From the NCBI GenBank assembly GCA_002344785.1, contig DDUL01000004.1, forward strand, positions 1 to 64,000: 64,000 nucleotides of DNA, written 5' to 3'. Within the stretch, counting starts at the first letter, position 1. Each line of letters starts with the position of its first letter. Under the pieces are notes generated by a model, which searched no databases, was not told where the DNA came from, and saw nothing but the letters and a program-made list of their open reading frames with translations. The DNA comes from Bdellovibrionaceae bacterium UBA2339. Lineage in GTDB: Bacteria; Bdellovibrionota; Bdellovibrionia; Bdellovibrionales; JAMPXM01. Shown piece by piece: positions 18,048-26,006 of the stretch. A program made the position numbers and the translations under genes.

Positions 18048-18548
18048 TCACCAATCCCAGTCGAGAATGAAAACTGCGCCCATGCCGGCGACGATGCCGA
18101 GGCCATTGGCGGCGAGATCCTTTTCACTGACGGCTGGGTCGCGCATTTCTTTGAGAACGCCGACCATGGCCATCAGTGAGCCCGCGGCCAACATCGATTC
18201 CCATTTGTTGTAGCCCAGCGCTCTTAAGCCCACATGAAAGATCACCGTGCCCGCGCCACTGACCATCATGTGGGCGTTCTTGTCGCCTTCCGCAAGCCAT
18301 TCTCTGGAGTTCGCCTCAAGCGACGTTGAAGTTGGCGCGTAGGTTGGCGCGTAAATTGGCGCGTGAGTTTGGGCGTGAGTTTGGGTGGTGAGGAGAGTCG
18401 CGGCGAGGACGATTGCGAGCCAGCAGGTGAAGTGGCGGACGGAGGCACTCGCGCAAGTGTTCACGCCTGCAATGCAAGTGAGTTTCGCGTGAGCATTTTG
18501 TTTGGCGTGTTTTGATCTCGTGCTTGGCATCTTCTTTAACTCTATCAC
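18048..18548 (-). CDS. YfiM-like exported/membrane protein
   Basis: A 166-residue protein with a hydrophobic segment at about residues 43-56 (signal peptide or anchor), a low-complexity Thr/His/Ala/Pro stretch encoded by 12-bp repeats, and a C-terminal domain with DKNAHMMVSGAG, LGYNKW, VGVLKEMRD and KDLAANGLGIVAG. The D-K-x-x-H then G-x-x-K-E then D-x-x-x-N-x-x-G pattern resembles the YfiM/DUF2279 group of small envelope proteins of unknown function. The start may be GTG 18548 or ATG 18530. It converges on the DciA-like gene, 13 bases apart. Confidence 0.55.
   Translation of the reverse strand: MIELKKMPSTRSKHAKQNAHAKLTCIAGVNTCASASVRHFTCWLAIVLAATLLTTQTHAQTHAPIYAPTYAPTSTSLEANSREWLAEGDKNAHMMVSGAGTVIFHVGLRALGYNKWESMLAAGSLMAMVGVLKEMRDPAVSEKDLAANGLGIVAGMGAVFILDWDW
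18331..18390. repeat. 12-bp tandem repeat inside the YfiM-like gene
   Basis: Five 12-base units, the first GTTGGCGCGTAG and later ones drifting to GTTTGGGCGTGA. The unit length is a multiple of three, so copy-number change would keep the reading frame and add or remove a four-residue Ala-Pro-Thr-Tyr-like block between signal region and domain. Confidence 0.8.
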
Positions 18549-18630
18549 AACTCAATTCTCGACCTTGGACCAAGAATATTAAAGCTGAGGTCGAGTTGGG
18601 CGGAGGTGAAGACTGTGTTAATGTGAGGAG

Positions 18631-19284
18631 ATGCGGGGTTGGGTGGCCAGGCGATGGCGAAAGCAATTTGACGTGGAGTCGCAGGGCAAACCTTTGGGAG
18701 CCCGTTTGTTTTCATGGTCGAGTGTTTTAGTCCTGGCTTTGTTGATACTAGGCTCACACTCGACGGCATGGGCCCAAGCCTCAAAAGCCAAGTGGCTGAC
18801 GCTTCAATCTTCTTACTCGACCTATGCAGATTTGTCGGCCTCGACGGCGACGCCAACCAAGCAGAGCAATTCCATCGATGCCGAAGTGCAGTTTCGCATC
18901 TATCACCTCATGAGCTTGGTGCTGACAGGTGGACGCGCGACGGACGATCAGCGCCAGTATGTGGGATTCGGGTTACGCTTTGATCTGCCGGGGTTCTTCA
19001 CCATCGGCGCAACCCGACGTGATGCTGCCATGATGTCACGACAGTATCCTCTGAACACTTTCATTTTCAGTCACATTCTCTCGACATCCGTGAAGTCGAC
19101 CAACGACGGTACGGGAGCCGTGCAACTGGCGGCGCCGATCAATGCTGTGGCGACCAGACATGGATTGGGCGTGGATCTGTTTTTGTTTCAGCGCGTGGCT
19201 TTTCTGACCGGCGCGGTTTCGATGTACACGATCCAAGGCAACTCGTTCATTCAAACCACGGCGGGCATTGGCACAGAGTTTTAG
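18631..19284 (+). CDS. Exported protein, probable beta-rich outer-membrane protein
   Basis: A 217-residue protein with a positively charged start, a hydrophobic core at about residues 29-42 and a cleavage-like STAWAQA ending near residue 49. The mature part alternates polar and hydrophobic residues (for example YVGFGLRFDLPGFFTIGATRRD) and ends in Phe, as many outer-membrane barrels do. I do not recognise a family. GAGGAG directly abuts the ATG at 18631, so the true start could be slightly downstream. It converges on mlaD; a weak 5-bp hairpin (19295-19313) lies between the two stops. Confidence 0.65.
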   Translation: MRGWVARRWRKQFDVESQGKPLGARLFSWSSVLVLALLILGSHSTAWAQASKAKWLTLQSSYSTYADLSASTATPTKQSNSIDAEVQFRIYHLMSLVLTGGRATDDQRQYVGFGLRFDLPGFFTIGATRRDAAMMSRQYPLNTFIFSHILSTSVKSTNDGTGAVQLAAPINAVATRHGLGVDLFLFQRVAFLTGAVSMYTIQGNSFIQTTAGIGTEF

Positions 19285-19313
19285 AACTCAGCTCGGCTTC
19301 GCGCTCGCAAGCC

Positions 19314-20129
19314 TTAGTCGCCCGACTCACCTTGAATGGCTTCACGAGCCAAGTCTTTGGCGAACTTCTTTCGATTGGTGCCGCCGAGCATATTTTTAAG
19401 TTGCTGATGCACCACGGGATCGTTGATGAGCTGTCCGAGAGTGCCCTGGCCCTTGTCGATCTTCTCCATCACATTCGCAAGCGACACCAAGGCCTTTTGC
19501 AGCTTTTGATCCTGCGGAATTTGGCCGTCGACTTTACCGAGAATCGAGTCGAGTTTCCCTAGTGTGCTCTTGAGCTTCTCAGAGGCCTCGGCCATGTTCG
19601 CCATGGTCTTGGCGGTTTTGCCTTCGTGATTGAGGGATGTGACCAAGATGTGAAGTTCTTTGACGAGGTCTACGGCTCTCGCCATGCCGTCTTGGCGATC
19701 TGTGAGCAAGCGCATGAAGTCGGTCTCATCGACGGGAATCTCTTCGCCACTTTGCAAGGCACGGCCGCCGACTGTTCCGGGCTTGAGGTAGATGTATTTG
19801 TCGCCAAGTGCACCTTGGGTTTTGATTTCGGCAAGTAAACCTTCGGTCATGCGCGGGGCGAACTCGGGACTGATGCGTAACAGGACGTTCATCTTGTGAT
19901 CGTCGGACATTTCGATCGACTTGATGTTGCCGACACGAAGACCGGCCAAAGAGACGACGGAGCCGGGGAAGAGTCCTTGCACTTCACTGAACTTCGTCTT
20001 GAGCAGAAAATCGCGGGAGAAGCTGACGCGATCGCCGCCGAGAAGAATGATGGTGATGGCGCTGAAGATGAGTCCCAGGGCGACGAACATGCCGACTTTC
20101 AACTGTTGGCGCGATGCTTGGGATTCCAT
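19314..20129 (-). CDS. mlaD: MlaD-like substrate-binding protein (MCE family)
   Basis: A 271-residue inner-membrane-anchored MCE protein: one N-terminal helix (about residues 11-30), then the MCE domain with FSEVQGLFPGSVVSLAGLRVGNIKSIE and ALGDKYIYLKPG, and a C-terminal helical region rich in Lys and Gln. In the Mla system, MCE rings bind phospholipid between the ABC permease and the outer membrane. The ATG at 20129 shares its A with the stop of mlaF (TAATG) and has GGGGAGG upstream. It is the last gene of a four-gene operon. Confidence 0.88.
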   Translation of the reverse strand: MESQASRQQLKVGMFVALGLIFSAITIILLGGDRVSFSRDFLLKTKFSEVQGLFPGSVVSLAGLRVGNIKSIEMSDDHKMNVLLRISPEFAPRMTEGLLAEIKTQGALGDKYIYLKPGTVGGRALQSGEEIPVDETDFMRLLTDRQDGMARAVDLVKELHILVTSLNHEGKTAKTMANMAEASEKLKSTLGKLDSILGKVDGQIPQDQKLQKALVSLANVMEKIDKGQGTLGQLINDPVVHQQLKNMLGGTNRKKFAKDLAREAIQGESGD

Positions 20130-20881
20130 TAGAGTTCCTCCCCTTGAATGAACTTGGCGACCCAAGGGTCTTGTCGTTCGATTTCTTCTCGAGTGCCGAT
20201 GGCGTGAATCTTTCCGTCCTTGAGCACGGCGATGCGATCGCACACGGAAAAGGCGGCGGGCATGTCATGTGTCACGAAGATCGCCGTGGCGCCTTTGGAT
20301 TTCAGTCGCAACATCATGTCGCAAATGCGACGAGTGTTGTAGGGATCAAGGCCCGCTGTGGGCTCGTCATACAAGACGATGCTGGGCTGAAGAATGATAC
20401 TGCGGGCGAGGCCGACGCGCTTTTGCATGCCGCCGGAGAGATTGGACGGAAACAGCTTTTCATTTCCTGCTAAGCCGAACTCTTTGAGTGTGTCGAGCAC
20501 GCGTTTGCGAATTTGCTCACTGGTGAGCTGCGTGTGCTCGCGCAATGCGTAGGCAAGATTGTCGAAAACCGACATGGAGTCGAACAGCGCCCCGTTTTGA
20601 AAAACATAGGCGACCTTGCGGCGAATTTCGATCAGGCTTTGTTCGCTGTAGCGTGAGATGTTTTCGTTTTCGACCCAAACTTCACCGGCATCAGGCTTTT
20701 CAAGGCCGACGAGACTTCTCAGGATCACGGACTTTCCCGCGCCCGAGCCACCGAGAAGTCCCAGGCACTCGCCGCGCCGAACATCGAAACTGACGTCGCG
20801 ATGCACGACCTTTGGACCGAAGGCCTTCTTGAAGCCGCGAAAGCGAACGGCGATGTCTGTCGTCGCAGCCCAGGCGTTCAT
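20129..20881 (-). CDS. mlaF: ABC transporter ATP-binding protein, Mla lipid transport
   Basis: A 250-residue ABC ATPase: Walker A LLGGSGAGKS, Q-loop VFQNGALFDSM, signature LSGGMQKRVGLAR, Walker B IVLYDEPTAGLD and switch His in VTHDM. The GALFDSMSVFDN and GGMQKR forms are characteristic of the MlaF group. It would drive lipid transfer through the MlaE permease in the inner membrane. It overlaps mlaE upstream by four bases and mlaD downstream by one. Confidence 0.92.
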   Translation of the reverse strand: MNAWAATTDIAVRFRGFKKAFGPKVVHRDVSFDVRRGECLGLLGGSGAGKSVILRSLVGLEKPDAGEVWVENENISRYSEQSLIEIRRKVAYVFQNGALFDSMSVFDNLAYALREHTQLTSEQIRKRVLDTLKEFGLAGNEKLFPSNLSGGMQKRVGLARSIILQPSIVLYDEPTAGLDPYNTRRICDMMLRLKSKGATAIFVTHDMPAAFSVCDRIAVLKDGKIHAIGTREEIERQDPWVAKFIQGEEL

Positions 20882-21678
20882 GGCTTCTCCAGAAGTACGT
20901 AAAAGAGTTTGGTGAGAAAGTAGTCGCTGATCAAAACCGAAATCGAGGAGATCACCACGGCGAGTGTTGTCGCGCGGCCTACGCCTTGCGTGCCACCTTG
21001 CACGCTCAAGCCAAAGTGACAGGCCGTCAGCGAGATAAACAGAGCGAAGAAGAAAGTTTTGAGAAAGCCGGTGAGAAAATCGACGAGCGATACGGTCTCG
21101 AGCACTTTTTGATAGAAGAATGTCGGATCAAGGCCGAGCTCAGTGACGCCAACGATGCCGGCTCCGATGATGCCGACGAAGTTTCCGAGCACGCAAAGCA
21201 GCGGTAAGGCGATCAAGCAGGCGAGCATGCGGGGAATGACGATGCGCTTGATGGGCGAGGTGCCCAAGACGCGGATGGCATCGATCTGTTGAGTGACGAC
21301 CATCGAGGCGATCTCAGATGCGATGCCCGCTCCGACCCTGGCGGCGAACATCAGCGAGCAAAATACCGGCGAGATTTCGCGAACGATGGAGAGCGAGACG
21401 ATCTTAGGCACATAGAGCTTGCCGCCGAATTTCTCTAGACCAAGTCCAAACTGAAGCGCCATCACCATGCCGCTGAATCCGGCCGTCACGAGCAAGAGAG
21501 CTGAGGATTCGACGCCGATCGAGTAAAGCTGATCGATCACCAAGCGCGGATAGCGAGGCTTGGTGAAAAGATCGCGCAAGCTCTGCAGGAACAAAAGCCA
21601 TGCGCCGCCGAACATTCGGAATAAATTTCCGAAGCGTCTTGAGATTCGATCGGAAATGGCCAACACGATGGTGCTCAT
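20878..21678 (-). CDS. mlaE: MlaE-type ABC permease
   Basis: A 266-residue permease of the MlaE family with an amphipathic N-terminal segment and five to six helices. Family motifs include ALQFGLGLEKFGG, REISPVFCSLMFAARVGAGIASEIASM and DAIRVLGTSPIKRIVIPRMLA, the last being the coupling-helix region facing the ATPase. It overlaps mlaF by ATGA, and its own start overlaps the stop of the preceding lipoprotein gene (TGATG at 21676-21680). Translation of the whole operon is therefore probably coupled. Confidence 0.92.
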   Translation of the reverse strand: MSTIVLAISDRISRRFGNLFRMFGGAWLLFLQSLRDLFTKPRYPRLVIDQLYSIGVESSALLLVTAGFSGMVMALQFGLGLEKFGGKLYVPKIVSLSIVREISPVFCSLMFAARVGAGIASEIASMVVTQQIDAIRVLGTSPIKRIVIPRMLACLIALPLLCVLGNFVGIIGAGIVGVTELGLDPTFFYQKVLETVSLVDFLTGFLKTFFFALFISLTACHFGLSVQGGTQGVGRATTLAVVISSISVLISDYFLTKLFYVLLEKP

Positions 21679-22286
21679 CAGGGCGCTCTGAAGCTACGAG
21701 TGAATTTTTCGAAAATCTCTCGATCCGAAGCATGCGACTGCGTTCGACCGATTTGGGTCAAGACGTAGCTGCAGCCATTTTTCCGATAGAGAATGGCGCG
21801 CATGCGCGTGGCCACGCCGTCAACTTTGCCGTCAGCTTCCAGGTCAATGGCCTCTCGGCCATCGAAGGGGCGTCGCTGCATTCTCGGTTCAACGTTTGCT
21901 CCTTCGGCACCTGCAACTTGAACATTTGAATCAAAGGCACCGAGCAATTCTTGAGCGACGGCTTCAAGCGGAGCTTCGGAGGCTTCACCGCAGGCGGATT
22001 GAAAGGCGATGGTGTTACCGTTTTTGGCGTTCTTCCAAGCGGCATCGGCGCGTGGAGTTTCAAGTTTTTGATAGGCCGCATCGCTCGGCGCCGCAAAGTT
22101 GACACCTTCGGAGCGCTTGGCTTGGCCATCGCCGAGCTTCACCGAAACACAAGCGCTTCCACCGAGCATCAGGCCAAGCGAGAGGATGACTGAACTGAGC
22201 GTGAGGCGAGAGCGACGGATCGCCGTGTACTGCGGGTGCACTTCATTGCCGGCACAATTCTGCTCGAGGATTTGGCGCTTGCTCAT
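21678..22286 (-). CDS. Lipoprotein at the head of the mla operon
   Basis: A 202-residue protein with a hydrophobic stretch (about residues 29-43) ending in the lipobox LGGSAC, so Cys46 is the likely lipidated residue. The mature part has no motif I recognise; it contains SACGEASEAPLEAVAQELL and ends FEKFTRSFRAP. It is first in the operon and overlaps mlaE by one base, which suggests a role with the lipid transporter, perhaps in the place of MlaA, MlaB or MlaC, none of which it resembles. The n-region is long from ATG 22286 and longer still from 22316. Confidence 0.7.
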   Translation of the reverse strand: MSKRQILEQNCAGNEVHPQYTAIRRSRLTLSSVILSLGLMLGGSACVSVKLGDGQAKRSEGVNFAAPSDAAYQKLETPRADAAWKNAKNGNTIAFQSACGEASEAPLEAVAQELLGAFDSNVQVAGAEGANVEPRMQRRPFDGREAIDLEADGKVDGVATRMRAILYRKNGCSYVLTQIGRTQSHASDREIFEKFTRSFRAP

Positions 22287-22469
22287 CTCATGCTGTCCAT
22301 TCAAGTCGTTGATCACAATTTTGTTGCGACACTTTTGATTCGGGTCCTGCTTCGGAAGCTGGCTATTTCTCTTCGGAATTTCTGTTTCGTCAACTAAGTG
22401 ATCTGGGCGATTTCTGCTGAAAAATCACACTAAAGTCGGTGTGTGAAAGGATGCGAGTGCATCGCGCAG

Positions 22470-22533
22470 CTGGATTGGACTTGGTGGCGACGAAGCGATC
22501 AGCTGAGGATGTGAACTTAAGTCCAAGCTCCAG
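22470..22533. other. Long-stem inverted repeat, possible structured RNA
   Basis: CTGGATTGGACTT (22470-22482) pairs with AAGTCCAA (22519-22526) plus TCCAG (22529-22533), giving 13 base pairs with a two-base GC bulge and a 36-base loop. No T-run follows on either strand, so it is not an obvious terminator. Confidence 0.6.
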
Positions 22534-22554
22534 ATGTCGGGAACAAGGTTCGAG

Positions 22555-22614
22555 TCAGGGACTTGAGCTTGACCTGTCAAAGTGCAATTCGGCCTGTCAG
22601 GAATTTGTCCCTGA
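22555..22614. other. 8-bp perfect inverted repeat
   Basis: TCAGGGAC (22555-22562) and GTCCCTGA (22607-22614) are exact reverse complements 44 bases apart. Between them are TTGAC-CT-GTCAA and a second CCTGTCA, adding smaller pairings. It directly follows the larger inverted repeat at 22470-22533. Confidence 0.5.
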
Positions 22615-22810
22615 GTGAAGTTGCCGCTCTCGATTTTCGTCGGGCATGAAGTGTCTGAGCTGTGATCCGTGCGATTTGAATCCAAGAACTTGTGGCACTG
22701 TCTTTGAATGCCAATTGAGTTGGGTCAATGGGTGTTTCGAATTGAAGGATGAGCGGGACGCGAACTTCGATTTGAGAAAATTCAAAGACCAAGACTTCAG
22801 TCGTGGCAAA

Positions 22811-22887
22811 GACGTTGAAAAGACGTCGAACAGACGTCGAACAGACGCTGAACAGACGTCGAACAGGCGTCGAACAGACGTCAGACC
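22811..22887. repeat. 11-bp GACGTCGAACA tandem array, seven units
   Basis: Seven consecutive 11-base units from 22811; three are exact GACGTCGAACA and the others differ by one to four bases. Each intact unit holds the palindrome GACGTC. Eleven is not a multiple of three, so the array is better explained as upstream DNA than as coding sequence, and it ends 46 bases before the chosen TPR gene start. Confidence 0.9.
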
Positions 22888-22933
22888 AAAGTCGAAGTTT
22901 GTGGGCATTGTGATCAGGGACGAGTGGGGCGAC

Positions 22934-25900
22934 ATGCAAAGTACACAAGGTGTGAGTCGAACGGACTCGATTCAGCGAGCGATGCGCGCTTTGGGCGCGC
23001 TGGGGAGACGGCTCGCGGTGCAAGGCGTGGCGCGTGTCGCCGTGACTCTGACGCTGGCATTTGCGAATTCGGCCTACGCCAATGACATCAATGTCGAGTT
23101 CTCTCGCATTGGTGATGCGACACATTTTGAATTTGAAGGTGCGGGTGCCGATCGTTACAAGTTGAGTCGTGATTCACAGAGCGTGATTCTGCGTTTGCCT
23201 TCACTCTCGGAAGCTGCGGCTCGTCGCCTTCAGAATCTCCAAGATCCACAAGTTAAGTTGATCGGCATTGAGCGTGGCGCCGTCGATGGCGGAGTTGAGA
23301 TTCGCTGGGCTGCGGGTCCCAAGGTGGAGTTTTTCGAGTACGTTTCGGATTCGCCACGACGTCTCATCGTCGACTTCTTTCCGAGTGAGTCGGCCGCGAA
23401 ATTGGCCAACAGTCCCGCGCAGAGCCCGTCGCAGTCACCAGCATCCGCACCCTCGGCTGATCCGAAGCGTACGGCGCCGGTGAGCCTACCTGAGAAAAAA
23501 CCCGATCAGCCGCATCAAGCTGCAGCGAAAGCTGAGGCGGACGAAGACGACGATGAGGATTCGGATCGCGAGCCAGCAAGTGCGGATTTCGTGATCGTCA
23601 CGAAGTCTGGCCAAGTTGAGACAAGACAAGCTGTCGGCAAAGAAGCTCTCGAAGAAATTTCACTGGCGGAAAAAGTGGTCTCGCGATCCGATTTTGAGCG
23701 AGGCATCTTCGATGGTGGTGATCCTGAGTTTAAGCGATTTCTTGTTCGTCCTGGCGAGATCAAAGCCTCGGCTCAGGACGAATCGCGCGCTTTGATTCGA
23801 ATCCCATTTCCGATGTTGGAGCTCGGGTTCCCCAAACTGCAAGCCTTGCTCAAGCGGCCGCCGATCTATGAGATTCGGCCTCAGGCGGGTGCCGAGAATG
23901 CTGAAGCGCGACTCTTGCTCACGCTGTTTCAGAATAAGCGACAAGCTCTGCTGTTAAAGACGGGACAAGAGTTTCTCAAAAAATATCCTCGGTCGGAATA
24001 TGACGAGATGGTCCGCTACCTTATGGCGGATACGCACTATGATTTGTGGGCCTCGGAGAGACAAAGCAAGTCGGACAACAAGATTTCCATGAAAGAAGGC
24101 AATCGCCATGACACCGATTTCGAATCGGCCATGGGCCTTTACGGAACTTTGGCGGAGAAGTATCCAAAGTCACCGATGACGGAGCGGACGCTGCTCTTGA
24201 TGGGCTACTCTTATCTGGAACGTGGTGATCCGGTGAACGCGCTCAAGACCTTCCAGCGCTTTGTTCGTTTGCGGCCTGATTCCAATCAAGCCGGCCAAGT
24301 GAAACTCTCCATCGCGCGCGCCTATTTGTTCTTGAACCGATGGGATGATGCGCTCAAGGAATTGGACGACGTTGAGAAAAATGCGAAGAATCCGAGGGAT
24401 CGGGCTGAAGCGGCGTTTCGTCGTGGAGACGTGTTGTTCCGACAAGCGCAGTTGAACAACACTCCCTACACGGACTCGATGACGGCTTACCAACGCGCCA
24501 TCGACAGCTATCCCGAGGCGACCGGACGATTTCCCAACGCCTTCTACAACTTAGCTGAGGCGCAGTTCCGCATGGATCGACATGTCGAGGCCATCGACTC
24601 CTACAGAAAGTTTCTCCAAAAATTTCCGCAGCACAAGCATGGCGGCTTCGCGATGACGAGAATTGGTGAACTGATTGAGAGCTTGGTGGGCGCTGACGAT
24701 CCGCGTGTCACCGGCGCGTTCTTTGAAAGCTATTTCAGATTTCGATCAACACCCGGAGCTGACATCGCCCGTGTGCGTGTGCTGACCGGCCGTATGCCGA
24801 AGATGAAGGACAAGGAACTGAAAGACTCGATCCGTGAGATCGATGAAATCGCCAAGCGAAATGATGATCTGCCCTTGATGCCGGAATTCCGTACGATCAC
24901 AGCCGCGGATGCGCTCACACATCGAGGCGAGTTCGATTTGGCCGTGAAGAATCTCGACGACTTTTACCGAGCGAATTCGCAAAGCCGGAAATTGGATCTG
25001 ATCAAGTCGCGCATTGTGCATAACATCGTGGAAAAGATCGGCCGCCAGGTTCGCGAAGGCGATTTCATTCAAGCTTTGCGAACTTACTCGGCCAATCGAG
25101 ATGGGTGGCTGAAAACCACGGACCGTTTGGACCTGCCTTTCTATGTGGCCTCGGCCTATGAGAAAGCCGGTGTGTTCAATGAGGCCCAGAAGCACTATGC
25201 GGAAACCCTCGCGGCACTTGAAAAGCGCGGCAAGGCCAAGCCTTCGGACCCATTTGAGCGCACACCCTCCGCGGATCGCTTGCGACTTCGATTGGCGGCT
25301 ACCGCCGCTCAAGATCGCGACTTCATGGCGGCTGAATCTCATCTTAAAAATCTGCGCGCGCCGGCGTCACTTCCGGCACCGGAGCAGGCCGAGCGTGCCG
25401 AACTTGCGGCGGCAACAGCCGAAGCGCGAGGGCAAGTGGATTTGGCCCGCAACTATTTGTCACAGATGGCAACGCGACTTTCACGCGAGGCCAAGTCGCC
25501 CGAGCAAGTGGCGCGCGAGATGGCGCAACTGCATCTGCGGGAAACCGAACTTTCCATGCGCGCTAAAGATTGGAAGCGAGCCGAAGAAAGTGCGGCGCGA
25601 GCGTGGGGTGTGGTGAAGACTTCGGAAGACGAAACCCTGAAGGCCAAGGTGTTGGAGACTCAGGCCGAGGTGCTTTTGCGAAGGGGCAAGCGACGTGAGG
25701 CGATTGCCGCTTACAAGTCTTTGCTGGAGCTGAATGTTGCGAATGCGGATCACTCCCGAGGCGGTTATGATTCGGTTCGCTATCGTCTGGGAAGAATCTA
25801 TTTTGAAGCCGGTGATTTAAAGTTGGCGGAAGAGACATGGACGTCGCTTCCGAAGGACTCGAAGAACATCTGGTCACAACTCGCGTCTGAGCAAATGACA

Positions 25901-25969
25901 AGTGCTCGATGGCGGGAAGACTACAAGAAGTACATCGATCGCATTCCGGCGGCCGAGGGACTGCGATAA
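22934..25969 (+). CDS. Large exported TPR protein with AMIN-like N-terminal domain
   Basis: About 1011 residues. A signal peptide ends near residue 49 (SAYA-N). The next 100 residues (NDINVEF to RLIVDFFP) look like an AMIN domain, which binds peptidoglycan in envelope proteins. A Pro/Ala/Lys- and Asp/Glu-rich linker follows, and from about residue 330 to the end are many TPR-type helix pairs, such as ALKTFQRFVRLRPDSNQAG and EAIDSYRKFLQKFPQHKHGG. It is probably a periplasmic scaffold. It stands 37 bases before the sigma-54 activator and the flagellar genes, so a role in flagellar assembly is inferred. The start is uncertain between 22934 and 22982. Confidence 0.78.
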   Translation: MQSTQGVSRTDSIQRAMRALGALGRRLAVQGVARVAVTLTLAFANSAYANDINVEFSRIGDATHFEFEGAGADRYKLSRDSQSVILRLPSLSEAAARRLQNLQDPQVKLIGIERGAVDGGVEIRWAAGPKVEFFEYVSDSPRRLIVDFFPSESAAKLANSPAQSPSQSPASAPSADPKRTAPVSLPEKKPDQPHQAAAKAEADEDDDEDSDREPASADFVIVTKSGQVETRQAVGKEALEEISLAEKVVSRSDFERGIFDGGDPEFKRFLVRPGEIKASAQDESRALIRIPFPMLELGFPKLQALLKRPPIYEIRPQAGAENAEARLLLTLFQNKRQALLLKTGQEFLKKYPRSEYDEMVRYLMADTHYDLWASERQSKSDNKISMKEGNRHDTDFESAMGLYGTLAEKYPKSPMTERTLLLMGYSYLERGDPVNALKTFQRFVRLRPDSNQAGQVKLSIARAYLFLNRWDDALKELDDVEKNAKNPRDRAEAAFRRGDVLFRQAQLNNTPYTDSMTAYQRAIDSYPEATGRFPNAFYNLAEAQFRMDRHVEAIDSYRKFLQKFPQHKHGGFAMTRIGELIESLVGADDPRVTGAFFESYFRFRSTPGADIARVRVLTGRMPKMKDKELKDSIREIDEIAKRNDDLPLMPEFRTITAADALTHRGEFDLAVKNLDDFYRANSQSRKLDLIKSRIVHNIVEKIGRQVREGDFIQALRTYSANRDGWLKTTDRLDLPFYVASAYEKAGVFNEAQKHYAETLAALEKRGKAKPSDPFERTPSADRLRLRLAATAAQDRDFMAAESHLKNLRAPASLPAPEQAERAELAAATAEARGQVDLARNYLSQMATRLSREAKSPEQVAREMAQLHLRETELSMRAKDWKRAEESAARAWGVVKTSEDETLKAKVLETQAEVLLRRGKRREAIAAYKSLLELNVANADHSRGGYDSVRYRLGRIYFEAGDLKLAEETWTSLPKDSKNIWSQLASEQMTSARWREDYKKYIDRIPAAEGLR

Positions 25970-26006
25970 CAGGCATGCTCTTCATGCTGTTGACAGGAGG
26001 TCGACG

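Larger units (their letters stand above)
22317..22933. other. 617-base intergenic region with hairpins and an 11-bp repeat array
   Basis: Lies between the start of the mla operon and the chosen start of the TPR gene, which are divergent. A possible minus-strand promoter for mla is TTGACG (22388-22393) with AGAAAT (22365-22370), spacer 17. Two long inverted repeats and an 11-bp tandem array are listed separately. The plus frame of the TPR gene stays open from 22646, so a longer N-terminus is formally possible, but it would consist of the repeat-encoded peptide and no signal sequence. Confidence 0.6.

Noticed and set aside
19295..19313. GGCTT/AAGCC hairpin between the exported protein gene and mlaD
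   Set aside because: Only five base pairs with a nine-base loop and no T-tract; too weak to call a terminator.
22547..22560. GGTTCGAGTC resembling a tRNA T-loop
   Set aside because: The flanking bases do not form a T-stem and no acceptor or anticodon arm is present.
22646..22933. Extended N-terminus of the TPR protein
   Set aside because: It would encode the 11-bp array (not a multiple of three) and push the signal peptide to residue 130; a start at 22934 is more sensible.
25970..26006. Possible sigma-54 site before the activator gene (GGCATGCTCTTCATGC)
   Set aside because: The GG and GC are twelve bases apart rather than ten.
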